Assembly: GCF_039541875.1 (NCBI RefSeq) | Contig: NZ_BAABHB010000003.1 | Coordinates: 558,001 to 622,000 of the forward strand | Length of the DNA stretch: 64,000 nucleotides | DNA from: Nibrella viscosa | Lineage (GTDB): Bacteria > Bacteroidota > Bacteroidia > Cytophagales > Spirosomataceae | Direction: 5' to 3' | Part shown: positions 8,309 to 17,790 of the stretch, one piece after another | How positions within the stretch are numbered: position 1 is the first letter of the stretch | How the letters are laid out: every line of letters starts with the position of its first letter | Program-made: the position numbers and the translations under genes | The notes under the pieces: model-generated | Seen by the model: the letters and a program-made list of their open reading frames with translations, nothing else | Database searches by the model: none | What the model was told of the DNA's origin: nothing

Positions 8309-9994
8309 TTATTTTTTATCAGTTAGAACCGTTTTGCCGGGTGAAGGTTTAATGGAGGCATTGATTTTTTCCGGCTTTTTAGGCTTTGGTTCGTCGGCCG
8401 GTTTTTCCGCCTGACCAAGCGTTTTTGCCTTCGTCGGTTTTTCGTCTTTTCGCCACCGGAAACCGTCCAGGTGCTTCTTATCATCGGTAACTTCGTGGGG
8501 TGGAACAAAGGCTGCGTCGGGACGACCATAAAAGCGAATTCGGTCCACTTTGCTTTCCTTAAATTCCAGGTTCATTTTGCTGCACTCCACATGGTTTAAG
8601 CCTACCATTTTGTTTTTGTCATCCATCGCAAAATAAATGCTTTGGCCGTTTCCCTCCACAATCACCCGGTCCAGCGAGGTCTTGCTTTCGGTCGGGTTTG
8701 CCTTGTCGGCCAACTGCTGAAAATGCGCCGTAATGGTGCGGCCTTTTACCTGGTTGAAATTCCGGAGTGTATCCTGCGAAATCACAAAGGACTTACTGCG
8801 CAGCAGCATGGTGTGCAGGTGGTTATTCTTTAGCTTAGCGGTAATCGAATCGGCTTCTAACTGGTAGTTTTCACTCCAGACAATGGGTTTCTTAAAGAAA
8901 TAGATGACTGAATCGGCAACATCATACACCAGCGAATCGCACCGGCTTTGCAGATCTGATTTATACACCAGCACATTTTTCTGGCCGACGAGTTTGCGGG
9001 TTTTCTTTTCCTTATTATCAAACGAAAACAAGGTATCTGCCCGCATATAAAGCGTATCCTGGTTGATGGCACTGCGCACCAGGGCGTTCCCGGTCAGACG
9101 CGAAACGCCGGCTTTTCCGTTGTAGCGGCCCTGGTTGCCCGTCAGTATCGTCTGGTCACTCTTCGCCACCATTACCACATTCCCCCTGGCCACTCCAATT
9201 TCTGTTGTATTGTCAAAATCGAGGGTATCGCCCGTCAGGGTGTATTTATCCGTCTCCACCGTGGCCCGGCGTTGGAAATTCGATACCCGCGTTATGGTAT
9301 TATACTGTCCCTCTCTGGCGAGCAGGGTTCCGTCTTTGCTCACAATTTTGGTTGGCCCCTGAAAGGTGGCAATCTTAGTAAGCGAATTATACAACAGCGA
9401 GTCGGCCGTCAGCGTGTACTTCGGGTTCACCAGCTTAACATTTTGCCGGAAGGTAAACTGCTTGGTGCGGGTGTCGTAGTACCCTTCTTTGCTGGTCAGT
9501 ACGTTCTCCCGGTCAACAATACGGCCTGGTTTGGGGTATACCGCCAGCCCATTAGCCATGTCGTAGTCGAGTTGTGATGTACTGAGGGTCATTTTCCGGT
9601 CTTTTAGTACAACATGCCCGCGCATGTTGGCCAGCCGGGTGTTGCCGTAGTAAAACATAGTATCACTGCGTACGCTGATGGTATCTCCCTGAATGATCCG
9701 GACGTTGCCATACGCTTCTATTACGTTGGTGGTCACGTTCTGGATTGCCAGGTTACAGTACATCAGCACCCCTTTATGCCGGAACCGTACGTTGTTGAAC
9801 AACTTACGGACTACCATACCGGGTTGGTTAACCACCACCAGGCTGTCGGCACCCGGCGGGAGAAGTTCTACTTTCTCACCGGTCGCTGAAGCGGACGGGC
9901 CAGACTGACCCCATACGGGATGGAGCCCGGCCAGACTGCCCAGCAGCAGGATTACCACAAAGACCCTAAACAGGTGAAAAGGGTTGCAACGCAT
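8309..9994 (-). CDS. OstA-like (LptA/LptD N-terminal-like) periplasmic protein
   Basis: About 561 residues with a signal peptide (ends near VWGQ) and a long series of OstA/LptA-type beta-strand repeats, for example LADSLLYNSLTKIATFQGPTK-type and YNTITRVSNFQRRA-type units recurring every 20-25 residues. The fold forms an open beta-jellyroll slide for lipopolysaccharide; Bacteroidota have this long OstA-like protein in addition to LptD. The C-terminus is a Lys/Pro-rich tail without structure motifs. The ATG at 9994 is chosen over the ATG at 10036 because it begins directly at the signal peptide. It is divergent from tilS with an 84-bp gap. Confidence 0.85.
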   Translation of the reverse strand: MRCNPFHLFRVFVVILLLGSLAGLHPVWGQSGPSASATGEKVELLPPGADSLVVVNQPGMVVRKLFNNVRFRHKGVLMYCNLAIQNVTTNVIEAYGNVRIIQGDTISVRSDTMFYYGNTRLANMRGHVVLKDRKMTLSTSQLDYDMANGLAVYPKPGRIVDRENVLTSKEGYYDTRTKQFTFRQNVKLVNPKYTLTADSLLYNSLTKIATFQGPTKIVSKDGTLLAREGQYNTITRVSNFQRRATVETDKYTLTGDTLDFDNTTEIGVARGNVVMVAKSDQTILTGNQGRYNGKAGVSRLTGNALVRSAINQDTLYMRADTLFSFDNKEKKTRKLVGQKNVLVYKSDLQSRCDSLVYDVADSVIYFFKKPIVWSENYQLEADSITAKLKNNHLHTMLLRSKSFVISQDTLRNFNQVKGRTITAHFQQLADKANPTESKTSLDRVIVEGNGQSIYFAMDDKNKMVGLNHVECSKMNLEFKESKVDRIRFYGRPDAAFVPPHEVTDDKKHLDGFRWRKDEKPTKAKTLGQAEKPADEPKPKKPEKINASIKPSPGKTVLTDKK

Positions 9995-10078
9995 AGGCGA
10001 ATAAATATCGTTTAGGTGCTTTTTTCGCAAAAGCAAGGTCTGGCGTCGTTATATTAACGATTTTTGAGCTACAAAACT

Positions 10079-11449
10079 ATGGTATCGGACCGATACACCC
10101 CGTTAGAACAGGCCTTTTTAACGTTTATTAACGCACCCGCAGGGGGAGCAGAGCCTTTATTCGGTCCAACAGACCAGGTGTTACTGGCTGTCAGCGGGGG
10201 AATCGATTCGGTTGCGATGGCGCATATCTTCCACCGGGTTGGTCAGCCGTTTGCTATTGCCCATGTTAATTTCGGGTTGCGCGGGGCTGATTCCGACGAT
10301 GATGCTCGCTTTGTAGAGAACATAGCAGACCGGTACAGGGTTCCGTTTCACCAAGCCCGTTTTGAAACTGCTCTTGTGGCCAAAAACCGGAAAATTTCTG
10401 TGCAGATGGCCGCCCGTGACCTGCGGTATGCCTGGTTTGAGCAGGTGCTGGATTCGTTTGGGTATACCGGCGTTGCAACAGCCCATCACCAGAACGATGT
10501 ACTGGAGACGTTGCTTATTAATCTGGTGCGGGGGACAGGTTTGGCCGGCCTTCAGGGAATTCCGGTGCGGCAGGGACGGGTAATCCGGCCTTTGTGGTTC
10601 GCTAACCGGACACAACTCCTGGACTATGTGCAGGAGCATACCCTGACGTGGCGGGAGGATAGCTCCAATGCAGAGGATAAATACCTGCGCAACCGCCTGC
10701 GCCACCACGTACTACCCGTGTTACAGGCGCTGAATCCGGCCTTACTGACCGATACCCTGCCCGAAACCGTTGAGCGGCTTGGGGCGGCCGGGCGGCTGCT
10801 GCGCGAAGTATTGGCACAGCGCCGGCAGACCGTAGTGGTTGAACAGGCGGGCAGGCTTTTGTTTGATGTCCGTCAACTCGTCAACCTTACAGAGCCCCAG
10901 TTCTGCCTGCAGGAGTGGCTGCGGCCGTATGGCTTCACTTCCGATCAGATACGGCAAATATGGATGGCCGTAAGCCGGGAGCCGGGGCAAACGTTCCGGT
11001 CGGCTACGCACCGGCTGCTACACGACCGGGATGGATTGGTACTGATGCCGCTGGCAGCAGACAACGCCTGGCATATTCAACTGGATGAATGGCCGCAGGG
11101 CGATGTGGTGATGGGCGTGTTGCGGCTCCGCTTCAAAACATTTGACAAACCCGATGGGTATCAGGTGCCCACCGACCCGGCCATAGCCTGTCTGGACGCC
11201 GACCGGATACAGTTGCCACTGTATATCCGTCCGTGGCAGCAGGGAGATCGGTATCAGCCTTTGGGCCTAAAGGGAAAAAAACTGGTGAGTGATTTATTGA
11301 ACGATCAGAAAGTGTCACTAGTGCAGCGGGAGCAAACCGCCGTATTGCTGAGCGGCAACGAAATTGTTTGGGTCATTGGCCGGCGTATTAGCCATGCATA
11401 CCGGCTGACCGGGCAGACGCGCCGAATTCTGCAAATAAGTCTGGTTTAG
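10079..11449 (+). CDS. tilS: tRNA(Ile)-lysidine synthase
   Basis: TilS ligates lysine to C34 of the CAU-anticodon isoleucine tRNA, letting it read AUA codons. The PP-loop ATPase motif SGGIDS is at residues 39-44, followed by AHVNFGLRGADSDDDARFV and AHHQNDVLETLLINLVRGTG, both strongly conserved in TilS. The C-terminal substrate-binding domain shows RPWQQGDRYQPLGLKGKK and VSDLLNDQKV. With the ATG at 10079 the protein has 456 residues, normal for the family; a TTG at 10064 is in frame but unnecessary. The gene stands alone, divergent from the OstA-like gene. Confidence 0.96.
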   Translation: MVSDRYTPLEQAFLTFINAPAGGAEPLFGPTDQVLLAVSGGIDSVAMAHIFHRVGQPFAIAHVNFGLRGADSDDDARFVENIADRYRVPFHQARFETALVAKNRKISVQMAARDLRYAWFEQVLDSFGYTGVATAHHQNDVLETLLINLVRGTGLAGLQGIPVRQGRVIRPLWFANRTQLLDYVQEHTLTWREDSSNAEDKYLRNRLRHHVLPVLQALNPALLTDTLPETVERLGAAGRLLREVLAQRRQTVVVEQAGRLLFDVRQLVNLTEPQFCLQEWLRPYGFTSDQIRQIWMAVSREPGQTFRSATHRLLHDRDGLVLMPLAADNAWHIQLDEWPQGDVVMGVLRLRFKTFDKPDGYQVPTDPAIACLDADRIQLPLYIRPWQQGDRYQPLGLKGKKLVSDLLNDQKVSLVQREQTAVLLSGNEIVWVIGRRISHAYRLTGQTRRILQISLV

Positions 11450-11594
11450 GAGCCTGTTGCCGTACATTTGTTACATTATCCGATACTAAACAGCTTGTAA
11501 TATGATCGTTTCTTTTTTGCACCAATTATCATCTTTGTGCATATTACCGCATATTTGTCTATTATAAGCCTTCTAGATCTTGTACGAAACGCGT

Positions 11595-13883
11595 ATGAAT
11601 TATTCTGTACGGACACTGTTGCTGTTAGGGCTGGTGTTTAGCAGCCATATTCTTCTGGCCCAAAGTGGTCGGCTGCGTGCCGCCAACAAACAGTTTGACG
11701 ACATGAGTTACGCTACGGCGGTGCGCATGTATGAGGAGTTTCTCCGGGGGGACAAAAAAAACCAACCAGCCGAAACCCGCGAAGCCATGCTGAAGCTGGC
11801 GTACAGCTACCGCAAAATGCAGGATACCCGTAACGCCGAACGGGTGTATGGGGAGCTGGTCAAGAGCTACGACGACCTGAGCAGCGAAGTGTACCTGTAT
11901 TATGCACAGGCTTTGGCCTCTAATGGTAAATACCGGGACTCGCAAAAGATATACAGCCGCTACGGTGAAAAGCAGAAAGAAGATATGCGGGGGCGCCGGT
12001 TTACCATGTCGTACATGGACATGAACCGGTTCTATCAGGATTCATCGTCGTACCAGATGGCGGCTTTACCCATTAATACCCGGCAGGCTGATTTTAGCCC
12101 TATGTATTACAAGAATGGGTTAGTGTTTGTGTCGGCCCGGGATGAGTCAGGCGCCGTGAAGCGGGTGTTTGGCTGGAACCAGACACCGTTTCTGGACCTT
12201 TACTTTTTTCCGGATACCACTCAGTTCAAGCCCCTGACCAATGATCCCGCAGTCCGGACAACCAGTACCGCCGTGCTGGGAGGAGGAAGTGCCGTAAATC
12301 TGCCGTCGGATGCAACTGTGGATGATAAAAACCTGAGTAAAGCCGAGAAATTCAGCCGGACTTTAAATACTAAGTATCACGAAGGACCACTAACCTTCTC
12401 CAAAGATCAGAAAATGGTGATTTTCACCCGGAATAACACCAGTAAAGGCAAAGCCGGCAAAAGCTCCGACGGGGTGAAAAAGCTGAAACTCTACTCGGCC
12501 GTGGAGAAGAACGGTACCTGGACCGATATACAGGAACTGCCGTTTAACAGCAACGAATATTCGGTGGGCCATCCGGCATTCTCCCCGGACAATACCAAAC
12601 TGTATTTTGTGTCGGATATGCCGGGCGGCTACGGTGGGACGGATATTTACGTAGCCGAATACGTGAACGGACAGTGGTCGACCCCGGTCAATATGGGGAA
12701 GGAGATCAATACCGAAGGAAACGAAATGTTCCCGTTTGTGGACGAAAACAACAACCTGTACTTTTCATCTGACGGGCACGAAGGGTTGGGAGGTCTCGAT
12801 GTTTTTTTTGCCGAGTTAAAGGACGGTATTGCTTACAAGGGTGTCGAAAACGTGGGGGCTCCGATTAATTCTGAGAAAGACGATTTTGGCATTATCACCA
12901 ACAAAAACCGGTCGTCGGGTTACGTTAGCAGCAACCGGAAACGGGGCGTGAGCGACGATGATATTTTTATGTTCCGGAAAAACTGCCGGCAACTCAATAT
13001 TCTCGTGTACGATGCCAAAACGGGCAGTCCGCTCGAAGGGGCTGATGTTCGGGTATTGCGTGGAGAGATAAGTCAGGCCCTGCGGATTACCGGTCAGGAT
13101 GGTAAGGCAGACCTGTGTCTGGAAACCAGCGCCGACTACGAATTTAAGGCCGCAAAAGAAGGGTTTCAGACAAACAGTGTAAAGTTCTCGACCCTGACGC
13201 AGTCGAAGCAGCCCGTTATGACGGTATCTATATACCTCCAGCGCACAGAAGGAGCCCTGATGAAAGGCGTAGTGAAAGCGGAAGTGGATCAGAGTCCGGC
13301 TGCCGGCGTTAAGGTGACATTCCGCAATGAAAAAGATAAAACAGAACAGACCGTAGTGACCGGCCCCGATGGTAGCTATGAGTTTAATATGAAACCCGGA
13401 GCGCCGTATTCGATCACGGCCGAAAAAGACCGTTACGCTACCAAACGGGCCAAATACGAGAAGATGAGGCCCGGCCGGAGCCCGAAGGTAATCACCGACT
13501 CTCTGGGTCTGTATGGCGAGGGCGATGTGTTTCAGTTGAAGAACATCTATTATGATCTGAATAAATTCTTTATCCGTCCGGATGCCGCCAAAGAACTGGA
13601 CCGGGTGGTCGAACTCCTGAAGGAATATCCGGAGATGAAAATTGAACTACGTGCCCATACGGATGCCCGCGCCAGCGATGTTTACAACCTGCGGCTGTCG
13701 GAGAGCCGCGCCAGGGCTGCTATGGATTATCTGGTAGCGCGGGGTGTTAATCCCGGCCGGCTGCTCGCGAAAGGCTATGGCGAAACCGAGGTGGTGAATG
13801 GGTGTGTCGACGGGGTGGAATGCAGTGAACCGGAGCATCAGCAGAACCGCCGGACCGAATTCAAGATCGTGTCGGTGCAGTAA
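11595..13883 (+). CDS. PorE-like OmpA-family protein (TPR, PD40 propeller, carboxypeptidase-like domain, OmpA)
   Basis: About 762 residues with a signal peptide ending at LLAQ. Domains in order: TPR-like helices (about 25-140), a PD40/WD40-like beta-propeller with repeats such as GHPAFSPDNTKLYFVSDMPGG and NNLYFSSDGHEGLGGLDVFF (about 160-460), carboxypeptidase regulatory-like domains (about 470-620) and a C-terminal OmpA domain with NIYYDLNKFFIRPDA and LRAHTDARAS for peptidoglycan binding. This order matches PorE of Porphyromonas T9SS, which links the machine to the cell wall; assignment is by architecture. The ATG at 11595 is chosen over an upstream TTG. A clear terminator follows at 13902-13938. 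Confidence 0.85.
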   Translation: MNYSVRTLLLLGLVFSSHILLAQSGRLRAANKQFDDMSYATAVRMYEEFLRGDKKNQPAETREAMLKLAYSYRKMQDTRNAERVYGELVKSYDDLSSEVYLYYAQALASNGKYRDSQKIYSRYGEKQKEDMRGRRFTMSYMDMNRFYQDSSSYQMAALPINTRQADFSPMYYKNGLVFVSARDESGAVKRVFGWNQTPFLDLYFFPDTTQFKPLTNDPAVRTTSTAVLGGGSAVNLPSDATVDDKNLSKAEKFSRTLNTKYHEGPLTFSKDQKMVIFTRNNTSKGKAGKSSDGVKKLKLYSAVEKNGTWTDIQELPFNSNEYSVGHPAFSPDNTKLYFVSDMPGGYGGTDIYVAEYVNGQWSTPVNMGKEINTEGNEMFPFVDENNNLYFSSDGHEGLGGLDVFFAELKDGIAYKGVENVGAPINSEKDDFGIITNKNRSSGYVSSNRKRGVSDDDIFMFRKNCRQLNILVYDAKTGSPLEGADVRVLRGEISQALRITGQDGKADLCLETSADYEFKAAKEGFQTNSVKFSTLTQSKQPVMTVSIYLQRTEGALMKGVVKAEVDQSPAAGVKVTFRNEKDKTEQTVVTGPDGSYEFNMKPGAPYSITAEKDRYATKRAKYEKMRPGRSPKVITDSLGLYGEGDVFQLKNIYYDLNKFFIRPDAAKELDRVVELLKEYPEMKIELRAHTDARASDVYNLRLSESRARAAMDYLVARGVNPGRLLAKGYGETEVVNGCVDGVECSEPEHQQNRRTEFKIVSVQ

Positions 13884-13901
13884 GCGCCTACTGATTGATG
13901 G

Positions 13902-13938
13902 CAGGCCCTCTTCGGATATGGAGAGGGCCTGTTTTGTT
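13902..13938 (+). terminator. Rho-independent terminator after the PorE-like gene
   Basis: Perfect CAGGCCCTC / GAGGGCCTG stem with a 12-nt loop and a TTTTGTTT tail, 18 bp after the stop codon. Confidence 0.85.
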
Positions 13939-13949
13939 TCAAAGAAGTC

Positions 13950-14738
13950 TCAGATGACAGCACCACCGTCGGCGTAAAACAAACTACCTGTACAATACGT
14001 AGAGGCATCGGAGGCTAAAAACAAAGCCAGCGGGCTGATCTCGTTGGTGGTTCCCATCCGGGCAATGGGCAATCGTTTGGTAAAATGATCCAGAATCTTT
14101 TCGTTCTGCCAGAGCGCTTCGCTGAACCTGGTTTTGATCAGGCCCGGACAGATAGCATTGACCCGGATACCGTCCGGGCCCCATTCGTTGGCCAGCACTT
14201 TGGTTAGCATATTCAGTGCCGTTTTGCTGACGCTGTAGATCCCCAGGCCAGGATCGGGCGTATGACCGGCTATGCTGCTCATCATAATCACGCTGCCACC
14301 GCCACGGGCTTTCATATAGGGGTACACCATCTTGCTGAGTTCAAAGGGAGCCTTTACGTTCACCTGCATAATTTTGTCAAAAGCCCCTTCGTCGCAGTCA
14401 AGTGCCGGGCCAAATACCGGGTTGGTGGCTGCGTTATTAACCAGGATATCAATGCCGCCGTACAGCTCAACGGTCTTGTCTACCAGGTGACGGAGGTGAT
14501 CCATATTGCCCGCATGGGCGGCAACGCCGGTGGCCTCTCCGCCCTGCTGTTTAATAGCATCGGCCAGTTGATCCAGCGCTTCCTGTTTGCGGCTGCTGAC
14601 AACCACCTTAGCGCCAAACCGGGCATACAGCCGGGCAATGTCTTCGCCAATGCCTTTGCTAGCTCCGGTAATGACGGCTACTTTGCCGCTGAGGGTAAAA
14701 AGCTGTTTTTCGGGGGACGTGGTCTGTTGTGTTTCCAT
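13950..14738 (-). CDS. Short-chain dehydrogenase/reductase
   Basis: A 262-residue classical SDR enzyme, an NAD(P)H-dependent oxidoreductase of the Rossmann fold. Visible motifs: cofactor loop GASKGIG, NNAA, the catalytic Ser in MMSSIAG, the YSVSK catalytic Tyr-Lys pair, and the PGLIKT segment. An Arg follows the second strand (VVVSSRKQE), which favours NADP(H). The closest remembered relatives are DHRS4/carbonyl-reductase-like SDRs, but the substrate cannot be read from sequence. It converges with the PorE-like gene and stands alone. The 191-bp region upstream (14739-14930) has no gene other than the small membrane ORF that begins at 14931. Confidence 0.9.
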   Translation of the reverse strand: METQQTTSPEKQLFTLSGKVAVITGASKGIGEDIARLYARFGAKVVVSSRKQEALDQLADAIKQQGGEATGVAAHAGNMDHLRHLVDKTVELYGGIDILVNNAATNPVFGPALDCDEGAFDKIMQVNVKAPFELSKMVYPYMKARGGGSVIMMSSIAGHTPDPGLGIYSVSKTALNMLTKVLANEWGPDGIRVNAICPGLIKTRFSEALWQNEKILDHFTKRLPIARMGTTNEISPLALFLASDASTYCTGSLFYADGGAVI

Positions 14739-14930
14739 GCTGGTTTTGTTTGTCGGACATGTTTTTCAGCCGGCAAACTATGGCATTCGGCAGGCAATTC
14801 AAACACTAGCCCCAAGAAGTCTTGGCAAAACTGGCGGGCATATACCTGAAATTTGTCTATTTTCGTTGCCTGATATAACTAACCGGTGCTTATTCTGCCG
14901 GCGCTGGTCTGTCTACCCACCATAAACCGT

Positions 14931-15056
14931 ATGCACCACGACACCCACGACCTACCTCCCTTTGTACGTTCCTGGTCCCGGCTATACGCCATTGTCATTG
15001 GCGGACTGCTGCTCGAGATCGTTCTGTTCTACACCTTAATGGTCTGGTTTTCATGA
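14931..15056 (+). CDS. 41-residue membrane protein coupled to the symporter
   Basis: A short gene of 41 codons plus stop, below usual gene-calling limits. The product has a polar His/Asp-rich N-terminus (MHHDTHDLPPFVRSW), then one strongly hydrophobic segment of about 22 residues (LYAIVIGGLLLEIVLFYTLM) ending in VWFS. Its TGA overlaps the symporter ATG in an ATGA, the signature of translational coupling, which is the main support that it is real. It is probably a single-pass inner-membrane protein, perhaps an accessory subunit of the transporter. I do not recognise a named family. Confidence 0.75.
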   Translation: MHHDTHDLPPFVRSWSRLYAIVIGGLLLEIVLFYTLMVWFS

Positions 15057-16771
15057 GCAGTATCGATTGGCTGGTGCTATTGATAACCCTATTCGGGATC
15101 ATCGCCTACGGTATTTACCGAAGCCGGGGAACGCGTAACATGGACGATTACCTGCTGGCGGGCCACTCGTTGCCCTGGTACCATGTGGGATTATCGGTGA
15201 TGGCTACGCAGGCGAGTGCCATCACGTTTCTGTCGGCTCCGGGGCAGGCCTACACCGACGGGATGCGCTTTGTGCAGTTTTACTTCGGTTTGCCGCTGGC
15301 CATGGTGGTATTGTCTATCACGTTTGTCCCTATATTCCACCGGCTTAAGGTATTTACCGCCTACGAGTACCTGGAAACCCGTTTCGATGCCCGCGTTCGA
15401 ATCCTGACCGCCTTGTTGTTTCTAATTCAGCGGGGGCTGTCTACCGGTTTGTCTATTTATGCGCCCGCCATAATTCTGTCGACCATTCTGGGCTGGAACA
15501 TCTACTGGACCAATCTCATCATGGGGGGGCTAGTGCTGATCTATACCGTCACCGGCGGCACAAAGGCCATTTCGTATACCCATATTCAGCAGATGATGAT
15601 TGTGACGCTGGCCATGATTATTGCCGGCTGGATGACCGTTCACCTGATGCCGCAGGAGGTAGGCTTCACCGATGCGCTTCAGGTCGCCGGGAAAGCGGGC
15701 CGGCTGAACCTGATCGACCTGAAATTTGATCCAGACAGCCGCTATAACGTCTGGTCGGGCCTGATTGGCGGCTTTTTTCTGCAGCTCTCGTACTTCGGTA
15801 CCGATCAATCGCAGGTAGGGCGCTATCTGACGGGCGAATCGATAGGGCAAAGTCGGCTGGGTTTGCTGATGAATGGGCTGCTGAAGGTGCCGATGCAGTT
15901 TTTGATTCTGCTGGTGGGGGTGCTGGTATTTACCTTTTATCAGTACCATGAGACACCGGTATTTTTTAACAAACAGGAAACAGAAGCGCTGAAACAAAGC
16001 CCGTACGCGGGCGAGTATCAGTTGCTGGAGATTAAGCACCGGAACCTGAACGCCCAGCGTCAGCAGGCGGTGGCAGCTATTCAGACAGCGCTGGATACGG
16101 ACAATAACACACAACTAAACCAGGCACGCGTAACGTTGCGCGAGGCCGATGCTGCTATTGCGACCGTTAGAAAAGATGTGGTAGGCCTGATTCAGAAAAA
16201 TAACCCTACGGCCGATACCAGCGACGTTAACTATATTTTTCTGCGGTTTGTGCTCGACTATCTGCCGCATGGGCTAATTGGCCTGCTCATTGCCGTAATA
16301 TTTAGCGCATCAATGGGGTCAATTGCGGCCGCTTATAACTCGTTGGCGTCAACTACCGTCGTTGACATTTATAAACGGGTTGTACACCAGAAAGATGCCG
16401 ATGCGCATTACCTGTGGGTGTCGCGGGTGTCGACCGTTATCTGGGGGGTATTTTGTATCCTGGTGGCACAGTTCGCCAACCGGCTGGGCAGCATGATCGA
16501 GGCCGTCAATATTCTGGGATCACTGTTTTACGGCGTTATTCTGGGTGTTTTTCTGGTTGCGTTCTATTTCAAAGGCCTGGGAGCCAGAGCTACCTTCTGG
16601 TCGGCTGTGCTGTCTGAAGGGCTGGTGGTATATTGCTACTGGATTGATTTGACGGCTTTTCTCTGGCTCAATCTGATTGGGTGTGTGCTGGTGATCGGTA
16701 TTGCCTGGCTCCTGGAAAAACTCTTGCCCACCAGCCCCGCCCTCCGGCCGGTAACAAAAAAGCCCGTCTGA
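15053..16771 (+). CDS. Sodium:solute symporter (SSS family)
   Basis: A 572-residue multi-spanning protein of the SSS family (SLC5-like), which couples sodium influx to solute uptake. Family stretches include the DDYLLAGHSLPWYHVGLS start, VMATQASAITFLSAPGQAY, FTAYEYLETRFDAR, YTVTGGTKAISYTH and GTDQSQVGRYLTG. An extended polar insertion between transmembrane segments (about residues 305-390, with many Ala/Gln/Asn) is larger than in small bacterial members and resembles Bacteroidota homologues. The substrate cannot be deduced. It follows the 41-residue membrane protein with a 4-bp overlap. Its stop codon lies inside the hairpin of the terminator serving the opposing gene. Confidence 0.93.
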   Translation: MSSIDWLVLLITLFGIIAYGIYRSRGTRNMDDYLLAGHSLPWYHVGLSVMATQASAITFLSAPGQAYTDGMRFVQFYFGLPLAMVVLSITFVPIFHRLKVFTAYEYLETRFDARVRILTALLFLIQRGLSTGLSIYAPAIILSTILGWNIYWTNLIMGGLVLIYTVTGGTKAISYTHIQQMMIVTLAMIIAGWMTVHLMPQEVGFTDALQVAGKAGRLNLIDLKFDPDSRYNVWSGLIGGFFLQLSYFGTDQSQVGRYLTGESIGQSRLGLLMNGLLKVPMQFLILLVGVLVFTFYQYHETPVFFNKQETEALKQSPYAGEYQLLEIKHRNLNAQRQQAVAAIQTALDTDNNTQLNQARVTLREADAAIATVRKDVVGLIQKNNPTADTSDVNYIFLRFVLDYLPHGLIGLLIAVIFSASMGSIAAAYNSLASTTVVDIYKRVVHQKDADAHYLWVSRVSTVIWGVFCILVAQFANRLGSMIEAVNILGSLFYGVILGVFLVAFYFKGLGARATFWSAVLSEGLVVYCYWIDLTAFLWLNLIGCVLVIGIAWLLEKLLPTSPALRPVTKKPV

Positions 16772-16784
16772 GGCAGACGGGCTT
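16755..16784 (-). terminator. Terminator of the DUF2911 gene, overlapping the symporter 3' end
   Basis: The AGCCCGTCTG / CAGACGGGCT stem with a 3-4 nt loop is followed by TTTTTTG on the minus strand, 19 bp beyond the DUF2911 stop. The symporter stop codon (16769-16771) is in the loop, so it may also end plus-strand transcripts, although there is no T-run on that side. Confidence 0.8.
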
Positions 16785-16802
16785 CCGGGTACGCACTCTC
16801 GC

Positions 16803-17696
16803 TTAGGACGTTTTCTTCTTCTTACCTTTTATCGGCATCGGCGGAATCATTGCCTGGAAATCAGTAATCCCGTTCTGAATGGCATCCTTAAAGAATGGGA
16901 AACTCGGGTCGTTGGAGGCCTGCCCCAGTGACATGGCCCGCTGGGCCAGGGTTAGGGCCTCGGCGGCTTTGCCCATTTTCGCCAGGATCTGGGCTTTTGT
17001 CCAGACATTCCGGAAGGTTTCTTTCAGGCCGATCGACTTATCGGTCCACGCCAGTGCCTGCTCCAGGTTCCGGCCCTGCGCCAGGTTCCAGGCGGCAGCG
17101 GCCTGCAATACAGCCGGATCTTCCGGTTTGTCGGCTACGGCCCTCTCTACATTGGCCTGGGCGTTGGCTTTGACATCAACTCGCAGGTCGGCGGCTGCTT
17201 TTACGTTGGCCCACATAAAATTCAGTTTGGCGGTACTGTCGGTCACATCGCTGAAGTTAATCGTGAAACTTTCGGTGCGCTCACCACTCTGCTGCGGCCT
17301 GATTTGTACACGCAGGGCGTCTTCTTCCTGCTTATAGGCATCGGTGCTGGCTGCCGTATTTTTGTTCATGATCAGCGTCCATTCGGTCTGGGTTGGAATG
17401 GTAAATACAGAGTACGTACCGGCCGGTAACCGCTGACCGTTGACCAACAAATCGGTTGTAGTCGATAAGGTAGTGGCTGCGTTGGCACCGGTACGCCAAA
17501 GCTGACCATAAGGAACCAGGGTGCCAAAAATTTCGCGACCGCGCATGGCTGGGCGCGAGTATTTTACCGTTACGTCGGTAGTACCGATGGTCTGCATCAC
17601 AGAGGCCCCGGGGCTGGGTTGGGGCAGGCGAATCTGGGCGGTAGCCAATTGGGCAACCAGGCAGAATGCCACCACGTTCAGCATAATTTTTTGCAT
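16803..17696 (-). CDS. DUF2911 family secreted protein
   Basis: About 297 residues: signal peptide ending near ATAQ, then the DUF2911 domain (about 20-165) with the family stretches VTVKYSRPAMRGREIFG, VPYGQLWRTGANAAT and LPAGTYSVFTIPT. The C-terminal half is helical and TPR-like (WNLAQGRNLEQALAW, KAQILAKMGKAAEALTLAQRA) and ends in a basic KKKKTS tail. DUF2911 is common in Bacteroidota and has no known activity; beta-strand content suggests a periplasmic binding or scaffold protein. The ATG at 17696 is preferred to one 21 codons upstream because it starts the signal peptide. A terminator lies immediately downstream. Confidence 0.88.
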   Translation of the reverse strand: MQKIMLNVVAFCLVAQLATAQIRLPQPSPGASVMQTIGTTDVTVKYSRPAMRGREIFGTLVPYGQLWRTGANAATTLSTTTDLLVNGQRLPAGTYSVFTIPTQTEWTLIMNKNTAASTDAYKQEEDALRVQIRPQQSGERTESFTINFSDVTDSTAKLNFMWANVKAAADLRVDVKANAQANVERAVADKPEDPAVLQAAAAWNLAQGRNLEQALAWTDKSIGLKETFRNVWTKAQILAKMGKAAEALTLAQRAMSLGQASNDPSFPFFKDAIQNGITDFQAMIPPMPIKGKKKKTS

Positions 17697-17790
17697 GGTT
17701 TTGTCTGGATTAAGTGTTTGTGTAAATATCAAAGCGAAATTGCGGGTTTTTAGGCACAAAGAAAAGATTAACCTGTTTTGATTCTATTGT

